Shown here: positions 1 through 12,684 of the stretch, piece by piece
How the letters are laid out: every line of letters begins with the position of its first letter
Position numbering within the stretch: position 1 is the first letter of the stretch
From: Myrica gale
Taxonomy: Eukaryota; Streptophyta; Magnoliopsida; Fagales; Myricaceae
Direction: 5' to 3'
Assembly (NCBI GenBank): GCA_963930655.1
Contig: OZ005612.1
Location: 5,585,001 to 5,649,000, forward strand
Length of the DNA: 64,000 bases
Notes under the pieces: model-generated
What the model saw: the letters and a program-made list of their open reading frames with translations, nothing else
Told to the model about the DNA's origin: nothing
Databases searched by the model: none
Position numbers and translations under genes: made by a program

Positions 1-3000
1 AATAGACTCATCAGGTGCCAACTTCTGATCTGGTCATGACCACTACATCCTCAGATTCCATCGCAGCTGCTGCTCAGTCGCAACGTTTCTTTGGTAAATG
101 TCACTATTGTAAGGAGCCTTGTCACTAAATTTTTGAGTGTGAAAAGAAAAAGGCTAAGGATGCTAGAGATACTCAGAAAGCTAAGACCTATCCTCCCACC
201 TCCAAGAATTTTGCTGCTGTGTCTACCAGTCCCTCAGCTTTTGGGTCATCTTCTACACCTGTTTTCTCATCTTTTACTGCAGCTGATCTCGAGACAATTA
301 TCCATCAGGTTCTATCTCGTTTTTCTACTGCATTGATCGTCTCCTTAGGTAAATCTTCTTCTTGGTTTATTGACTCCGTCTGTTGCAATCATATGACTTC
401 TGATTCTTCTCTCCTACTTGATAAACAATCTTTGCATCCGTACTTGTCATATACACTACTGATGGCTCTCATATGTCCGTTAGTCATGTTGGCTCTATTT
501 CTACATCTACTTTTTCCATACCTTATACATATCACGTTCCCAAATTGTCTCTCAATCTCCTTTCTGTTTGTCAACTTGTTGAGCATGGTCTTGTCCTAAC
601 CTTTTCTAACAAAGGGTTTGATGTGCAGGATCATAAGATGGGCCAGCTAGTTGGGACAGACCGTAAAGTTGGTCGTCTTTTTGAGCTTTCGTTTCTGCAT
701 GTTCCTCGTCCATGTTTTGTTCCTTCTCTTGTAGCCTCTGTCTCTTACAGTCTTTGACACTCTCGTCTCGGTCATACTTCTTTACCTCGTGTTCAGTCTC
801 TTGCATCTAGTGGTCACTTAGGACGAGTTTATTTTGACTCTTTTGATTATGTTTCTTGTCAGATGGGAAAACAAAAGGCTTTATCCTTTAATAATAGTGA
901 ATCTTTATCCTCTGCACCTTTTGATCTTGTTCATTCTGATGTTTGAGTTCCTGCCCTTGTTCCTAGTCATGGGGTCTCGTTACTTTGTTATCTTTATCGA
1001 TGATTATTCACGGTACACATGGCTTTATCTTTTACATGATCGATCTGAGTTATTACGTGTTTTTCGTGACTTTAAACAGATGATCAAAAGTCAGTTCGAC
1101 CGCACCATCAAAATTTTTTATGTGCTGAACGTACGCATCTCCATATTCTCAACACTGTAAGATCTCTTTTCATCTCTAACATTCTCCCTGAATCATTATG
1201 GGGAGAAGCTGCTCTTACAGCTATTCATACCACTAATCGTGCTCCATCTCCTACCACTTCCAAACAGACTTCTTATGAGCTCCTGCATGGCAAGGTATGA
1301 AATTATTCTCTTGAAAATTTTCGGTTGTGCCTGTTTTGTATTACTGCCTTCTCATGAGCGTACCAAACTTAAACATCGTTCTCGTCTCTGTTGTTTTATT
1401 GGTTATGATATTGAACAAAAATGTTATCGTTGTTATGATCCTATAACCAAGAGTCTTCGTGTTTCCCGTAATATTCAGTTTTGGGAACACAAGTTCTTCA
1501 CCAATATGTCTCCATTCCCAGATAGTTCTTCATCTCTCTCTCTTGCTTTTTCTGACTCTAGTCTAGATATTTCTTTAGATTCTGATGTAGGTGATGAAAG
1601 CTCCTTAAATGATCATCTCACGCCAGTGCCTTGTGAGTCTGGACGGTCGCCTGATCTCGTCATCACTCCCGCTTTCACCTCCACTCCAGATGTTCATCGC
1701 TCTATTCAAGTAAGAGTCTTTCCGTCTCATCTTAATGATTTTTATTATTTTTCTGTTATTGCCACTCTTCATGAGCCTCGCAGTTATCGCGAAGCTCGTT
1801 TCGACCCTCTTTGGCAAAAAGCTATGTCTGATGAACTCCAGGCTCTTCATAACACTCGTACATGAGACTTGGTCGATTTGCCTCCTGGTAAGTCTGCAAT
1901 AGGATGCAAGTAGGTGTACAAGATTAAGACGAGCTGATGGGTCGGTTGAACGCTACAAAGCTCGTCTTATGGCACATGGATTTACTCAGGAATACGGTAT
2001 TGATTATGAGGAGACTTTTGCCCCTGTTGCATGTCTTACTTCATTTAGATCTTTACTTGCAGTTGCAGCAATTAGCCAGTGGGGCCTATTCCAAATGGAT
2101 GTGAAGAATGCATTCCTTAATTGTGATCTAGAAGAAGAATTCTATCTCAAACCTCCTCAAGGTCTTGAGCACCCACCTCAGAAGGTTTGCCGCCTTCGTA
2201 TGGCTCTTTACGGTCTCAATCAGTCTCCTCGTACTTGGTTTTCCAAGTTCAGTTCAGTTATGGCTCAGCAAGGTTTCACTCCAGTGCATATGATTCTGCC
2301 TTGTTTATCCGTCGGTTTGAGACTGGTATTGTTCTTCTTTTACTTTATGTTGATGACATGGCTATTACAAACGATGATCTTTCTGGCATTCAGGCACTTC
2401 AGCAGTTCCTCAGTCAGCAGTTTGAAATGAAAGATTTGGGTTCTCTAAGTTATTTCTTGGGTCTTGAGGTGTCCTTTTGTTTAGATGTATATTATCTTTC
2501 TCAAGCTAAGTATGCATCTGAGCTCTTGTCTAGTGTCGGATTGACCAATAGTAAGACTGTTGATAGTCCTCTGGAGACAAATGTCAAACTTCTTCCTGGC
2601 GTGGGTGCCCTCTTAGATGATGCAAAGCTCAATCGATAATTGGTTGATAGTCTCATCTACCTCACGGTGACTCGTCCTGACATTTCTTATGACATCACCT
2701 TGGTAAGCCAGTTTATGCATTCCCCTCGCTCTATTCACTATGTCGTTGTTCTCTGCATTCTTTCTGTATATAAAGGGGACTTTGTTTCATGGGCTTCTTT
2801 TTTCTGCTCGCTCCTCGTTGAATCTTCAAGCGTACTCTGATGCTGATTGGGCAGGAGATCTCACTGATCGTCGCTCCACCACCAGATATTGTTTCTTGCT
2901 CGGCACATCTCTTATCTCGTGGAAAAGTAAGAAACAAACTATTGTCTCTCATTTCAGTACGGAAACTGAATATCGTGCCTTAGCTGATACTACCTTTGAA

Positions 3001-3299
3001 CTCTTGTGGCTTTGGTGGTTATTGCACGATATGGGGGTTCCTTTTTCTGATAGTTCTCCTCTCCATTGGGACAACACAATGCCATTCAGATTGCTCACAA
3101 TGATGTTTTTCATGAACGCACAAAACATATTGAAATCGAATGTCACTTCATTCGTCACCACATCAAGCAAGACACTCTTCGATTGCATCATGTTCCTTCT
3201 GCAGATCAGCTCGCTGATATCTTCACTAAGGCTCATCCTCTTGGACGTCATCAAGATCTAGTTGGCAAACTCAAGTTAGCATCTTCGCTCCCACCTTGA
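1..3299 (+). pseudogene. Degenerate Ty1/copia gag-pol polyprotein
   Basis: Pieces of a copia polyprotein can be read in order through several frames. There is a CCHC knuckle remnant (CHYC...CH near 105-127), a protease remnant (WFIDSVCCNHM near 363, with the expected D-S/T-G changed to DSV), an integrase core (FVIFIDDYSRYTWLYLLH near 985), reverse transcriptase (AHGFTQEYGIDYEETFAPVA near 1972, MDVKNAFLNCDL near 2096, LLYVDDMA near 2338) and RNase H (YSDADWAGDLTDRRSTT near 2833, SKKQTIVSHFSTETEYRALA near 2928). The C-terminal piece ends at a TGA at 3297-3299, just before the polypurine tract. In-frame stops (for example 127, 945 and 1863) and frame changes near 450, 2290 and 2740 mean it cannot make a polyprotein. 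The protease-integrase-RT-RNase H order is diagnostic of Ty1/copia. The 5' part lies outside the window. Confidence 0.95.
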
Positions 3300-3310
3300 G
3301 TTTGAGGGGG

Positions 3311-3555
3311 TGTTAACATATTGCCTATTTCTTCCTAATTTCGGAAGATCATGGAAATATATCTTCTGTGATCTTCCTGAATTAGGAAGATATTCTCATA
3401 TCCCAAAGATTGTAATTTGTAATTATTTTGTTGATTTTTTTACCCTGTATAGCTCTCTCCCTCCTCATATAAAATGACGGGTCATTGTATAGTTTAAACA
3501 CACCTATGAATATACATAGCATTCTTCATTCTCTGTCTTTTCTATTATTTCGACA
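3311..3555 (+). repeat. Copia LTR (245 bp)
   Basis: The LTR begins TGTTAACA directly after a purine-rich tract (GAGTTTGAGGGGG, 3298-3310) and ends TTTCGACA, giving the expected TG...CA termini. A TATA-like stretch (CATATAAAATG) lies near 3467. It is the 3' LTR of the decayed pol upstream. A primer-binding-site-like sequence follows it directly, so it may also serve as 5' LTR of a second, truncated copy. Confidence 0.85.
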
Positions 3556-3930
3556 TGATATCAAAGCCTTCTGTCAATCGATTTCTGGTCTGTTAATACC
3601 TTAAATCGATTTCTCTGGCTCTCTTCTTGTGGGTACTTCAGTTTCGTTGTTCTTTCACTAAAACCCAAACCTCTGTTCCTCGATTTTTGGTGTTTCAATA
3701 CCTCAAATCGATTCTCAGGGTCTCATAATCTTGTTTGGTGGAAAAACTCTCTTTTCTGACGTCATAGGCGCCTTTAAGCGACGTCGGATTTTTCTGCCAT
3801 TCTGGCCTTCTTTGCACCCGCCGACACGCGCCCTCCCCGCTTCACTTCACGCGCCCCCACACGCCCTGCGTCTGACACCACGCACCAGTTCATTTCTGGC
3901 CCAGTCCACGCCCGGTCCAGCACAATAGCA
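3556..3930 (+). mobile_element. Copia primer-binding site and 5' leader of a second, truncated copy
   Basis: TGATATCAAAGCC at 3556-3568 closely matches the plant primer-binding site for initiator methionine tRNA (TGGTATCAGAGC). After it comes pyrimidine-rich, non-coding sequence with a repeated AAATCGATT word, typical of a copia leader between LTR and gag. No gag ORF follows; the leader stops around 3930. The LTR-PBS-leader order just downstream of a pol-LTR unit is inferred to be a tandem LTR-sharing array or a recombination product. Confidence 0.7.
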
Positions 3931-3937
3931 GCCCATT

Positions 3938-4202
3938 TCTACTAGTAGTTAAAAATCAATAATTGAATAGTGCAATGTGACAAAAATAGTAGTTTGGGGT
4001 AAGCTTCAAGACTCTTATTGTTGGAGGATGTAAATTAATGTATTTTTTTTCAAAATTTTGATAGTTTTGTTCTACTAGTAGTTGAAAATCAATAATTGAT
4101 GAGTGCAATGTGACAAAAATAGTAGTTTGGGGTAAACTTCAAGACTCTTATAGTTGGAGGATGTAAATTAATGTATTTATTTCAAAAATTTGATAGTTTT
4201 GT
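3938..4202 (+). repeat. Tandem duplication, two copies of about 133 bp
   Basis: Two near-identical units are read by eye: 3938-4070 and 4071-4202. Both start TCTACTAGTAGTT and end GATAGTTTTGT. They differ by a handful of substitutions and a short T-run difference. No coding sense is seen. Confidence 0.9.
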
Positions 4203-5399
4203 GGTGCTAGCATTCCTTAGATGCATTCGTTACAATTACTGCTAATTTAATTAATTTTAAGGCCTCGATTTTAGCTTTGCTCACATCATTTCAAATTATT
4301 TTTGGAATTGAAATTATTTTCTTTCAACGTCCCTCGATACTTTTATATTTTCTCCCTCATACAACATGATCCACCTCTCTCTCTCAACTTTTATGTCCAT
4401 GGCCGTGGAGGTTGGACATAAGTAAAATTCATCCGTCAAACTACTACAATTCATCCGTATTCGTCTTCGACGAAGTTTGATAGCTCAGAAAGAAAGGAGA
4501 GATCGACTACCATTCTATTGATATATATGGAGGCTTTCGGATCATGCTGACTCAGAAAGGATAAGCTTATCCACAACGATCGGTATCTCTTGATCTCTTC
4601 TATGATTGCAAACCAACTGTGGGAATTTCTCATATATATATTTCAAACGCTTATCATATCTATATATAGTGATTCGTGGTGAAGAATAAAAGGACCGGCG
4701 GGGCCGGGGTGAAGAAGGGTCAGGGAATACAGCCATAGAAAAGCACATGTCCACATTGTCCAACAGGGACATGGAAACAAAAGACCTCACGAGTCATCTG
4801 AAGGAACTTATCCAATGCTGAAGAGAAATTTATCCATCTCGATCGAGGACGACTTCGAAAGGGGCCCTCCTTTTAATGCCTGTCATGGGCTTCTTATGGG
4901 AGATGGGATTTGGCGGGCACCATAGCTACCATATATCAAGAGCTAAAACAAATATGTCAAATCTTACTTGCAACCACTGACTAGATGTCATTCGCAGAAT
5001 GATCTACCTTATAGTCTTACTAGACCTAGAAATAAATTGGCCATTTTTGGTGCCATACGTCCAAATTATAAATTCAATCACTAGTAGATAATTAATCCAT
5101 GTATTAAAGGGGTATCCCAGAGGGATTTACCAATTATAATTCTGCGCTTAAGTTAGAGCCATGGTAATTATTTCTTTGTTTTATATATTGATATAGCTCC
5201 ATGCCAGTGAAAATGGAGAAGAGTACGTACTTTCATTCCAAAGAAGGACGTCATCAGTGGCCTGCAACCACCATTCCTTTTCCTTTTTGCGAGCGGTGCA
5301 CATCGTGTCTGTCCAGTCTTGTTTTCTCTCTTCTAATACGTACCTGCACCCTCAACCGGTCAAGTTTGGATTAGAAAGAGTTTCTACGCACCTTCCAGT

Positions 5400-5401
<2 letters not shown>
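4203..5401. other. Intergenic, no gene recognised
   Basis: AT-rich spacer. Short ORFs on the minus strand (4451-4790) have no recognisable domain, and none has a credible gene structure. Confidence 0.6.

Positions 5402-5435
<34 letters not shown>
5402..5435. repeat. (TA)n microsatellite
   Basis: An uninterrupted alternating TA run of about 34 bases. It is likely length-polymorphic. Confidence 0.95.
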
Positions 5436-5438
<3 letters not shown>

Positions 5439-5536
5439 ATTCCCACGCAACTGCTCAGAAAATGCCAAATTATTAGTAAGTTTGTCAATATATAACCAAG
5501 TTGTTGTAGTTTATAAGTAACACTAATTAAGGTCTA

Positions 5537-5645
5537 GCCAATGAGCTGTAGCTCAGTTGGCACCTACACCCTTTGGGGAGGGCTAGATTCGGTAGTCGAA
5601 TCCTCCTACCCAGCAAGGTCCTGTTTCTACAATTTGTCTAAAAAA
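5537..5645 (+). mobile_element. tRNA-derived SINE with perfect target-site duplication
   Basis: A short element with a tRNA-like head: TAGCTCAGTTGG matches the RNA polymerase III A box, and GGTAGTCGAATCC is close to the B box. It ends in an A-run. The 18-bp sequence AACACTAATTAAGGTCTA flanks it exactly on both sides (5519-5536 and 5646-5663), which is the mark of target-primed retroposition. At about 109 bp it is short for a plant SINE. The perfect duplication suggests a fairly recent insertion, although the B box has mutations. Confidence 0.88.
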
Positions 5646-5663
5646 AACACTAATTAAGGTCTA

Positions 5664-7355
5664 AGCAGCCTAAAATGGCGTACATAGGGTCCCATCTATT
5701 GTCAGGATCGATGTGGCAATATCATTTAATTTTTGTGAAATAATTTGTTTAGAAGTCTTGAACAGTAAAAGGGTACTCTTGTTTAATAATTATTATATGG
5801 ACTTATTAAGAGTAATTTTGTTTGACTCCCTTAACCCTCAAGGGAAAGAAGTCATGCAGCACTCGTTAATCTTACTTAACCTTATCCAATGATCGGTGCT
5901 TTTATAACTTAATTAGTACGTTATTTTTTTGGAGAAGGATATGGTCGCATTACTCTAGCTATAGCTCGTTCCAATCGAGGTAAATTCTATATTTCTTTCG
6001 AGGTTCGAGAAACTCCTAGTTATTATGTTCTTATACATATATATACTGAAAATAATACTTACCAAATTGATAAAGACTAGTTAATTAGGTCATGACAAGG
6101 GACTAACTGTTGATGGTCTGGTACTTGGGTTTGATCAGAATCGGTCCAATCCCATTTCTTTTACCTAAGATTAATATTGCATGTATTATCTTAACCAAGA
6201 TGTAGGTTTATACCAAACTTGATATGATCGATCTTTCCTTTTTCTGCTGCTTGGAAACTAAGCAAAGATCAATATCTAGCAATTAGCCTATATGTTCATC
6301 AGAAATATTAGTGGTAGACCATAATTATATGCTAGCGTGAGTCTTAAAGCTGTTGGTCCATTGCGGGTAGCTAGCTTAATTAACCTCTGGTCAACTAGCT
6401 ATATAGGGAACCCCCCCCCCCCCCCATGCAGTATAATAACCTGAATAAACTTGCTTAAATTGATGAAGTAGGCCATTAATTATTACATTTTTAGGCAGAA
6501 GTAGATTAATCTAAGCTATTTCTGTCCATTGCTTTACGTACCCGTCTTTCTTCCATTCCACGAACTTCTCACACATGCGGGAGACGTACATGAGATGCTC
6601 ATCAAGAAGTCCAGCGCTGGAAGATCCCCCATCACATCTAATTACAAATTTCACGATATACCACTCATGACTTCGGCAAAAGGGATCGAACTTCATTCGA
6701 ATATTGAGATTCTCAGAGAAGTCTCAGATCCAGAAATTAGGTTTCAACAATAATTATGATCAAAATGTTTGCTTCACCGTCAAGGTTTTTAATTCTTTGG
6801 ATGGTTTCTAATTTGGAATATTCTGGAAAAAAAACTGTCAGGTCCATTTACCCACTGAATAATTGATAAAATCGACTTCAGCCATAATATTATAACCCGG
6901 CCAACTTTTTCACAACAAATGAGTGATGGAATAAAATTAAATCAGCAGGGCCGTACGTCAATTAAGACAATCAGCCTTGCCGGCCGGCCGGTTACGTGTT
7001 CATTAGCATTTACTGCTTGAAGTTTTCGAAATATATAGCATTTATATAAGTCTAATATAATGCTATACAGTTAGTTGCATTAATTTTCTATGGCGATATG
7101 CTACCTAACACAAGCAAACTGCTAGAGAACAGAAAAGGAGTGAACCGAAAAAAAAAAACAAGCTTTTATATACCTTCAAGTCTGTCTAAATCATGTACTG
7201 CTTCCTTTTCAATAACTATGAACATATATCCTCAATTGTGACATTGCAGTACCCATTGAGCTTCATGTAGCATTCTAAATCGGAATTAGGGACTTTCTAC
7301 ACTAAAAATATTCTTTTAAATGAAGGTATTCGTGTTTATCGCTAATATATATCTA
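5664..7355. other. Intergenic, no gene recognised
   Basis: AT-rich spacer with a C-homopolymer near 6411-6425. Overlapping short ORFs on both strands at 6511-6753 show no domain. Nothing else could be supported. Confidence 0.55.
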
Positions 7356-8866
7356 ATGGCGGGGCGAGGGGGCCAGCAGAGGCCATGCCCCCTACCCCCA
7401 ACCCAAAATTTTGAAAATCCCCCATTGTCCCTTTAATTTTCTTTACAAGGTTTTGACTGAAAAATCTGGTTTATACCTTATTAACACATAGAGGGGATGA
7501 ATATGTGTTTTCCCTCTAGTTACAAATTTAATAACAATTGTAAAACATGTTTTAAAATTGTTCAGCCTAGATATGAATAATAATCAACTCAATCAACAAA
7601 TAAGCAGCGGAAAATTAAATCAAACCTCAAAGGAATATCATTCAAAGGAAAAATCAAACTACAAATTTAATAACAATTGGAAAACTTTTGAAATATCATT
7701 CAAATGAAAAATCACTCCGGACTAGCAGCCACCTAAAATTCACTAAGAACAAAATCTTACAAACAGTGATTTAGACAAGAGCAACTCCAGTTGCTTGACT
7801 TTGACAACCCTGATGTAATAATCTAAGAATCATTGCTTAGAGCCGCTCCATGCGGTATTCACCTCAGACCTCTGAGGTTCTTCTTATGGATTTTTCACGA
7901 AAAAATCTGTTATTCAATACACCTTCAATAACATGAAGGTTCCACAGCAGGATGATTGAAAACTAAGAAAAACTAATCAATATGGAGGCATGAATCCTCT
8001 GGTGTTTTTCTCTCAAGAAAGGAGGCACAAATATGCTCAATAACGTTTTGGAGGTCCTCTCATGAAACCTAGTAGGGTTTCTACATTTTCTACAAGGAAA
8101 GTTAAAAAAAGCAAGAGTTTCTTAAATTCGCTGAAAGTCGTTCGAGCGTGGATCGAGCGAGAATTGAACGCAATGTCTCTGTCTGAAATCTTCATAGGGC
8201 ACTTGAGCGTGGTTTTAGTGTGAGTCGAGCGCGAAGGCATTGTCGAAACTCTTTCATGGGCGTCAGTCAAATGTAAAGTCCCTATAGAAATACTTTTTGT
8301 CACGCTCGAACGGTAGTCAAGCGACAGACCAACTTGGACACAACTTAGAAACAAACTCTTGAACGACATAGGACAAAAATATACAACTCGGTAAAGACAT
8401 ATTTTGACACCGAATTTAGCCAATACAAAAATTGCACTAACATTCACAAAAATTAAGATTTGGCCCCCCAAAGAAATTTGAAAACCCCTCTTTGGTATCT
8501 ATAGTTTTTACAAAATTAATTTTTAAGTCCCTTAAATATTTGAAATTACATGTTCATTAAATTTGAAGATTTAGTTTGAATTTGACAATTTGTGAATTTT
8601 TTTTAATTCAAAGGTTTTTTAAATATTGATTGTTAGGAAGAAAACTATTATTTATAATTCATGATCTTTGTAAATAACTACCACAAAAGTATATCTCTAA
8701 GTCAGTAATTTAATTATAACATTATTATGTTTTAAATTAAAAATATAACCTTAATAGTACATGTTTTTATATTATATATTTCTATTAAATTAAATAATAT
8801 AAAAACTATTGTTATACGAAATTATTTCCCCAAATATTAATTTCGGGCTCCGCCGGACCGCCACTG
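7356..8866. mobile_element. Decayed Tip100-like hAT element
   Basis: The left end starts ATGGCGGGGCGAGGG and the right end closes ...GGGCTCCGCCGGACCGCCACTG, whose reverse complement starts CAGTGGCGG. This resembles the CAGGGGCGGAG terminus of Tip100-type hAT elements. The flanks TATATCTA (7348-7355) and TATATCAA (8867-8874) match 7 of 8, fitting an 8-bp hAT duplication. Similar CCCCC...TTTGAAAA...CCCC text at about 7405 and again at about 8460 suggests that the 7470-8450 core, with its repeated GAGCGTG-type words, is a later nested insertion. No transposase is readable. Confidence 0.6.
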
Positions 8867-8973
8867 TATATCAATCACATTTTGAAGTTTGAGTAGCAGA
8901 ATACTCAAACTATAAGAAACAAAAGGTAGATGTGAGAGATTCCAATACATTCATCGTTGAAGGATTAAAAATA

Positions 8974-8996
8974 AATAATAATAATAATAATAATAA
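8974..8996. repeat. (AAT)n microsatellite
   Basis: A trinucleotide run of about eight AAT units in an AT-rich spacer. Confidence 0.9.
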
Positions 8997-9175
8997 AACA
9001 AAAAATAGCTGGTCTCATGATCAGAGAATATTCTTGACCAAAACGAGTACCTGTTCCAGCGCTCTCGTAGGTTTTTAAGTGAAACTACATCAGTCAAACA
9101 AACGTTGAAAGTAAAAGTTGTGACTTTTTGTTGCTGAAATATTGGTAGATTTCACATTTCGAAAATTAAGGTAAT

Positions 9176-9906
9176 ATGTTGGTTTGTAAAAGTATTATAG
9201 TATATAATGTATTCAATAAAATTTACAAAATGAACATCTGAAATTTCAAAAAATCATATACAAACACCAGTAACTTTTACACAATTTCAATAACTTTTCA
9301 AAAAAAATTAATAAATTTTCTCTCTCGATACTTTTTCATCAAACTCCAATATTTTTTATTTAAAAATTACATCAAATCGTATTTCTCTACGCCTTTTTTT
9401 ACAAACTCCAATAAAAATTAAATATATTTAAAACTTTTCACCAACTTTTACACAAAAACTTATAAAACTCTAATCTACATAAATATTCACAATTCTATCT
9501 AAAATCCTACAAATTTTAGAATTATTTACAAAAAGTTATAATAAATTGTAAGATTTGTTGGATTTTGATAGAATTGGGAATATTTATGTATATTAGAGTT
9601 TTATAATTTTTGTGTAAAATTTTGTGAATAGTTTTAAAAATATTTAATTTTTATTGTAGTCTGCAAAAAGGTGTAGAGCGATATGATTTGATGTAATTTT
9701 TTTAATAAAAAATTATTGGAGTTTGGTGAAAAAATATAGAGAAAAAATATTTATTATAATATTTAAAAAAAATAATAGAATTTGTGTGAAAAATTATTGG
9801 AGATTGTATAAAAGTTATTGATGTTTGTGTAGAAATTTTTGAAATTTTGAATATTCTTTTTGAAAATTTTGTTGAATCCTGTTGTATTCTAACGTACAAA
9901 CCAACG
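9176..9906. mobile_element. Large fold-back (hairpin) MITE, about 730 bp
   Basis: The left arm (9176 to about 9545) is an imperfect reverse complement of the right arm (about 9545-9906) along its whole length. The left starts TGTTGGTTTGTAAAAG and the right ends GTACAAACCAACG. Internal pairs such as CATCAAATCG/CGATATGATTTGATG are easily seen. There is no coding capacity. RNA across it would fold into a long imperfect duplex. A smaller relative lies at 21687-21989. Confidence 0.85.
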
Positions 9907-12684
9907 TGATAGTACTGTGAATTTCTTAGATACGCCTAAAGTACGAAAGATTCTTTCAACATTGAGTTAATCCTCGGCTCCTCGCACCTGAAGCAAAAAT
10001 GTAAGAAGTTTCAATGTTGTTGACTTTGCTATTTCCTATATTCTCGGAAACAAAAGCGCCAATATTAATGCTTCTGCTTGTCTAACTTGTTCATTGGTGT
10101 ATTACCTTAACCTATATACTTAGGCTGTAGTAGTACCCCACATTGGGAGAATCCGCGGATTGATGGGTTATGACGGTGATTATTTAATCATTAATTAATT
10201 ATACTTATGGGTTCAAATTTAAAACTCTGAAGTTCACAGTTGGATGTTGTGCTTGACCTCTGGTTAATCCACAAGGGGATTTCTTGGCCAAAGAAGAATG
10301 CTGGTCTCTCATTTCTCAAGGCAGCTTTAACCATCTTTCTTCCTTGGAAGATTCTTGGACGCGTAAATATAATCGCATCAAACAGTCCATGCCTATGGTC
10401 TACACTCTACAAGACACGACACCTCGATCGTTAGTCTGTACAGTACCTTTCCTAATTCCTACCTATTTTTGTTTTCCTCTGCCCCCAAAAAGTTGCAGTT
10501 AGATATGCATGCGTTAAGGGAACTGGTCCTCCGACATTGTATACAGCTAACACCCTAGGAATATGCCACCCATGCATCTTGTTTAAAGAGTTCTGGTTCT
10601 AACTGTACGAGTCAAAAGTGGTCTGGCTCGCTCTAACGTATAACACCATGCACATGGCTTAACCGTTTTCCTGTACAATGAAAGCCCGCCGGTTAGGGAC
10701 CTGTGAACAATTAATTAATCCACGGCTCCACGCCATGATATCGCAGACTTAGTAAGAATCAAGGATCTAATAAATTCGATATGGTTGCAGAGTATCCTAA
10801 GTGAAAACATAAATACATCGACCAAAAACGTCCGTTGGGTTCAAGATTGAACTGAAGCACCGATCCGGTAACTTCAACTGCTCAGCGAGCACAATAAGAA
10901 AAATAGCATCTTTAACTAATGTAATTAATAAGAAACAGCTGTGACACCTTCCCCATGATTTTGACATACATATATACACGTACACACACGTAAATATTCC
11001 ACCTACCATAGGCAGCAAGTCATAAATACATTAATGATTATATATAGCGATGTAAATTATCAAAAATACATAGGATTTTGGCTTGTGTCCCGTGCGGCCG
11101 TGCCTGTGCCTGTGCGCACAGATCACAACCTAATTAAGAATCCACGTGTTCCAGAAGATCGGTGTGACAAAACCTATATCGCGTCTTCGGTACGAAGGAC
11201 ATAGGACACAATATTCCTTTACGAGATGGAGATGGGGATAGGTACAAAGGTTAGGTACGTGGCACACTAATTGGTATAGGAGCGACCAATGGATCCCCCC
11301 CCTCTCTCTCTCTCTCTCTGAACTCTCATTGCTATATGGATTGCGGTTAGTTTTCCAATTTAATGGATAGGCTTAGAATTAGAGAAAGAAACACACGAAT
11401 AGGGTTTTGGGCGATATCTTCGATCCCTTGTTTATTTTAGGTGATGGTTTTGTCTGTATGTCATCTTGTCCACTTCACAGCTCCTCTGCATCTTAAAATG
11501 ATACTGATTAATAATAGTATGCTGTATGCACATGATCTTACTGATCAAGAACTTCGCAGTCGGCCGAATCTTACTGTTCAGTCACAATGCGTCCATGGGT
11601 TGGAACGTACTCAAATACTTTTTTTTCTCTTTATTTCCAAATCTGTGAGAATTTTCAACCCCATAAAGAACAAGCTGGTACAGGTTTTACTGACATTTCC
11701 TGTCGCCAAGGAGCCCCGAGTTTGTATGGACACATACAAGGATGAGATACGATACCAACAACAACTACTTTTACGAGGGAGACTAACCCAATTCGTAGTC
11801 GCTGGCTCGCTACCATGAGATCTACCAGATCAGTTCCCTCTTCAAACAGAAAGACTCATTAGCTGGAAGTTTGTGAGTGACACAGAAATCTCATGCACCT
11901 GCTCGCTATATGGATTTTCATTAAAGCACAACGAACAGTTTTATACTCACAACTATTTTCTTTCGTTTTTTTTTTCTTTTGATTTTTTCTCTCCGTTTTG
12001 TGCTGGCACTTTTCAAGCTCTATTTTCTTCTTCACGGCGAATATTTAATAATAAATACACTCGTAAACGGACCAAGATGACGAGATTCAATTCCATATAC
12101 ATCTTTAGGATCTTCGTTTCTCCAATAGAAAACTAAGAGTGTACTTTCTTTACTCGCTTAATTGAGATATTCAAGAGAAATTTTAGTTTTCTGTTTAATA
12201 TATGTAGTAACAAATAGCGACATTCAAAATGGTAAAGTTCATACGGTTGCTTCGTCTTATTTGAAAATTTAGTAAGTTTCGAGGACCCCAGTAGATTGAA
12301 TTATCAACAAAGCTCTAATTTCTATGCATCTACGCCTTCTATGGTAGGGGACAACAATTTTGGGCATTGAAATTTGGAGCTACGGGGTTTAAAAGATTAA
12401 TGCCATGGAGATTAGCACAATATTGTAAAGTAGCTCGTTTCAGAATATGACTGAAACTCTGTTGATCTTCAAATTCTCTTGTTTGTGTTTGTGGTTGCCT
12501 AACATTTGCTAGTGATGTGCTGGTAATAATATATATAGACGTGCATGTCATGCATGCGTTGTGCTCTGCTCTCCCCGTTGAGTATGGGGACGGGTACGTA
12601 GTTGCAACGTCTCTCTGTTCGTGTCTTACTATTGGTTGATGCAATGTCGAAAGTCTTTGTTGCGTTGCGTGATTGGATTGGGTT
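9907..12684. other. Intergenic; unrecognised short ORFs
   Basis: No supported gene. A 72-codon frame at 10284-10502 (reads EECWSLISQGSFNHLSSLED) looks less random than its surroundings and could be an exon relic, but I do not recognise a family. Other frames (11441-11818 plus, 12339-12644 minus) lack domains. A CT run lies near 11302-11318. Confidence 0.45.

Noticed and set aside
3066..3299. A 77-codon frame as an independent gene
   Set aside because: It reads as the C-terminal end of the copia polyprotein (ending just before the polypurine tract), not a host gene.
5537..5645. A functional tRNA gene
   Set aside because: The B box is mutated, no acceptor stem pairs, and an A-tail plus 18-bp duplication show a SINE instead.
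9702..9899. Minus-strand 65-codon ORF
   Set aside because: It lies in the arm of the fold-back element and is low-complexity AT-rich translation.
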